Source: Reyranella sp. (GTDB lineage: Bacteria; Pseudomonadota; Alphaproteobacteria; Reyranellales; Reyranellaceae). From it: a stretch of DNA of 64,000 nt. Location of the stretch: positions 1 to 64,000 of the forward strand of contig JAIEOV010000046.1 in the NCBI GenBank assembly GCA_019750135.1. The letters are read 5' to 3'. Below the pieces are notes generated by a model. That model was not told where the DNA came from and made no database searches. It saw only the letters and a list, made by a program, of their open reading frames with translations. Positions 63,332-64,000 of this stretch are shown here, piece after piece. Within the stretch, counting starts at the first letter, position 1; the number at the start of each line of letters is the position of its first letter. The position numbers were made by a program, and so were the translations under genes.

Positions 63332-64000
63332 TCACGGCCGAGCCGGGTCGAGCGGCGCGAGATCGCCGAGCATCGTCGGGATGAACTCCGCCACCGTGGG
63401 ATGGATGTGCATGGCGCGCTGCAGGATCGTGTAGGGCGCTTTGGCGTACATGGCGTCGAGCACGCAATGGACCACCTCGTCGCCGCTCGAGCCGAGGAAC
63501 GCCGCGCCCAGGATCTGCTGGGACTGGGCGTCGACCAGCAGCTTCATGAAGCCCTGGGTCTCGCCCTTCTCGAACGCCCGCGAGACGTCCTCCATGGCGA
63601 CCCTGGCGACCAGCGCGGGCCGGCCGCTCCTCAAGACCTCCGCCTCGCTCATGCCGGCGCGGCCGAGCGGTGGGTCGGTGTAGAGGGCGTAGGCGGAAAT
63701 GCGATCGCTGACGCGCCGCTTGTCGCCGTCGAGCAGGTTGGCCGCGACGATCTCGTAATCGTTCCACGCGGTATGGGTAAAGGCGCCGCGCCCGTTGCAG
63801 TCGCCCAACGCCCAGATGCCGGGAACGCTGGTCCTGAGCTCGTCGTCCACCTCGATGTAGCCGCGCTCGTTGGTCTTCACGCCGGCGCGGTCGAGGCCGA
63901 GGTCGTCGGTGTTGGGCCGCCGGCCGATGGCGACCAGGAGATGCGAGCCCGCCACCTCGGGCGCGCCCTCGGTACAATCCAGGCTCAAGACGATCTCGTC
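63332..64000 (-). CDS. Pyridine nucleotide-disulfide oxidoreductase (partial)
   Basis: The C-terminal portion of a flavoprotein reductase; the gene continues beyond the window. Visible are LLVAIGRRPNTDDLGLD, the FAD-binding PGIWALGDCNG, and the dimerisation domain with MHIHPTVAEFIPTML. It resembles mercuric-reductase or dihydrolipoamide dehydrogenase-like enzymes. The redox cysteines are outside the window, so the specific member cannot be decided. Confidence 0.88.
   Translation of the reverse strand, partial: DEIVLSLDCTEGAPEVAGSHLLVAIGRRPNTDDLGLDRAGVKTNERGYIEVDDELRTSVPGIWALGDCNGRGAFTHTAWNDYEIVAANLLDGDKRRVSDRISAYALYTDPPLGRAGMSEAEVLRSGRPALVARVAMEDVSRAFEKGETQGFMKLLVDAQSQQILGAAFLGSSGDEVVHCVLDAMYAKAPYTILQRAMHIHPTVAEFIPTMLGDLAPLDPARP

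Overview
The window is chromosomal DNA of a high-GC alphaproteobacterium. The evidence is the conserved run alr..radA-cvpA-purF-SDR, the yfgM-bamB-der operon, a DUF2794 gene, and several tripartite-tricarboxylate (Bug/TctC) binding proteins. Gene style resembles Reyranella-like soil or freshwater alphaproteobacteria, but that genus guess is inference from memory, not a search. No rRNA, tRNA, CRISPR array, integrase or transposase was seen. Coding density is high, and very long open frames on the opposite strand are GC artefacts.

Layout. (1) 0-8 kb, plus strand: alr, an MlaE/MlaF lipid ABC pair, a PIMT-like methyltransferase, radA, cvpA, purF and an SDR form one tightly spaced run. (2) 8-13.2 kb, minus strand: a membrane-anchored TPR protein, then der, bamB and a YfgM-like gene, linking outer-membrane assembly to ribosome biogenesis. 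(3) 13.4-20.2 kb: DUF2794, a glycine-zipper lipoprotein, a homocysteine methyltransferase, an ArsC-like reductase, SRPBCC and VOC genes. It ends with an unusual pair: a histidine-kinase-like protein that has lost its catalytic residues, followed by an MscS channel with a cyclic-nucleotide-binding-type domain. (4) 20.2-24.2 kb, minus strand: a two-gene unit of a 935-aa CHAT (caspase-like) protease and a ComEC-type metallo-beta-lactamase protein. This is the best candidate for an undescribed conflict or defence-type system. (5) 24.3-30.6 kb: small enzymes, an ArsR/SRPBCC pair with a well-resolved twin-palindrome operator/promoter, and msrB-msrA. (6) 30.6-43.5 kb: an oxidoreductase with compensating frameshifts, a Bug protein, a class III cyclase, an animal-type haem peroxidase with a small partner, a BTAD/TPR regulator, an amidohydrolase and small envelope proteins. 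(7) 43.6-53.2 kb: amidase, beta-lactamase-like hydrolase and esterase, then DUF808, a 14-repeat TPR protein, a Bug pseudogene and a second amidase. (8) 53.2-64 kb: a large membrane-anchored protein with a protein-glutaminase-like Cys-His-Asp triad, a PepSY-like protein, a DyP peroxidase, TetR-methyltransferase, DinB, amidohydrolase, a decayed siderophore-interacting protein and a partial flavin disulfide oxidoreductase.

A dispersed palindromic repeat family (about six copies) lies between genes, mostly at convergent gene ends, and abuts one pseudogene. Decay is visible at four or five loci, so the second half of the window looks more fluid than the first 13 kb.
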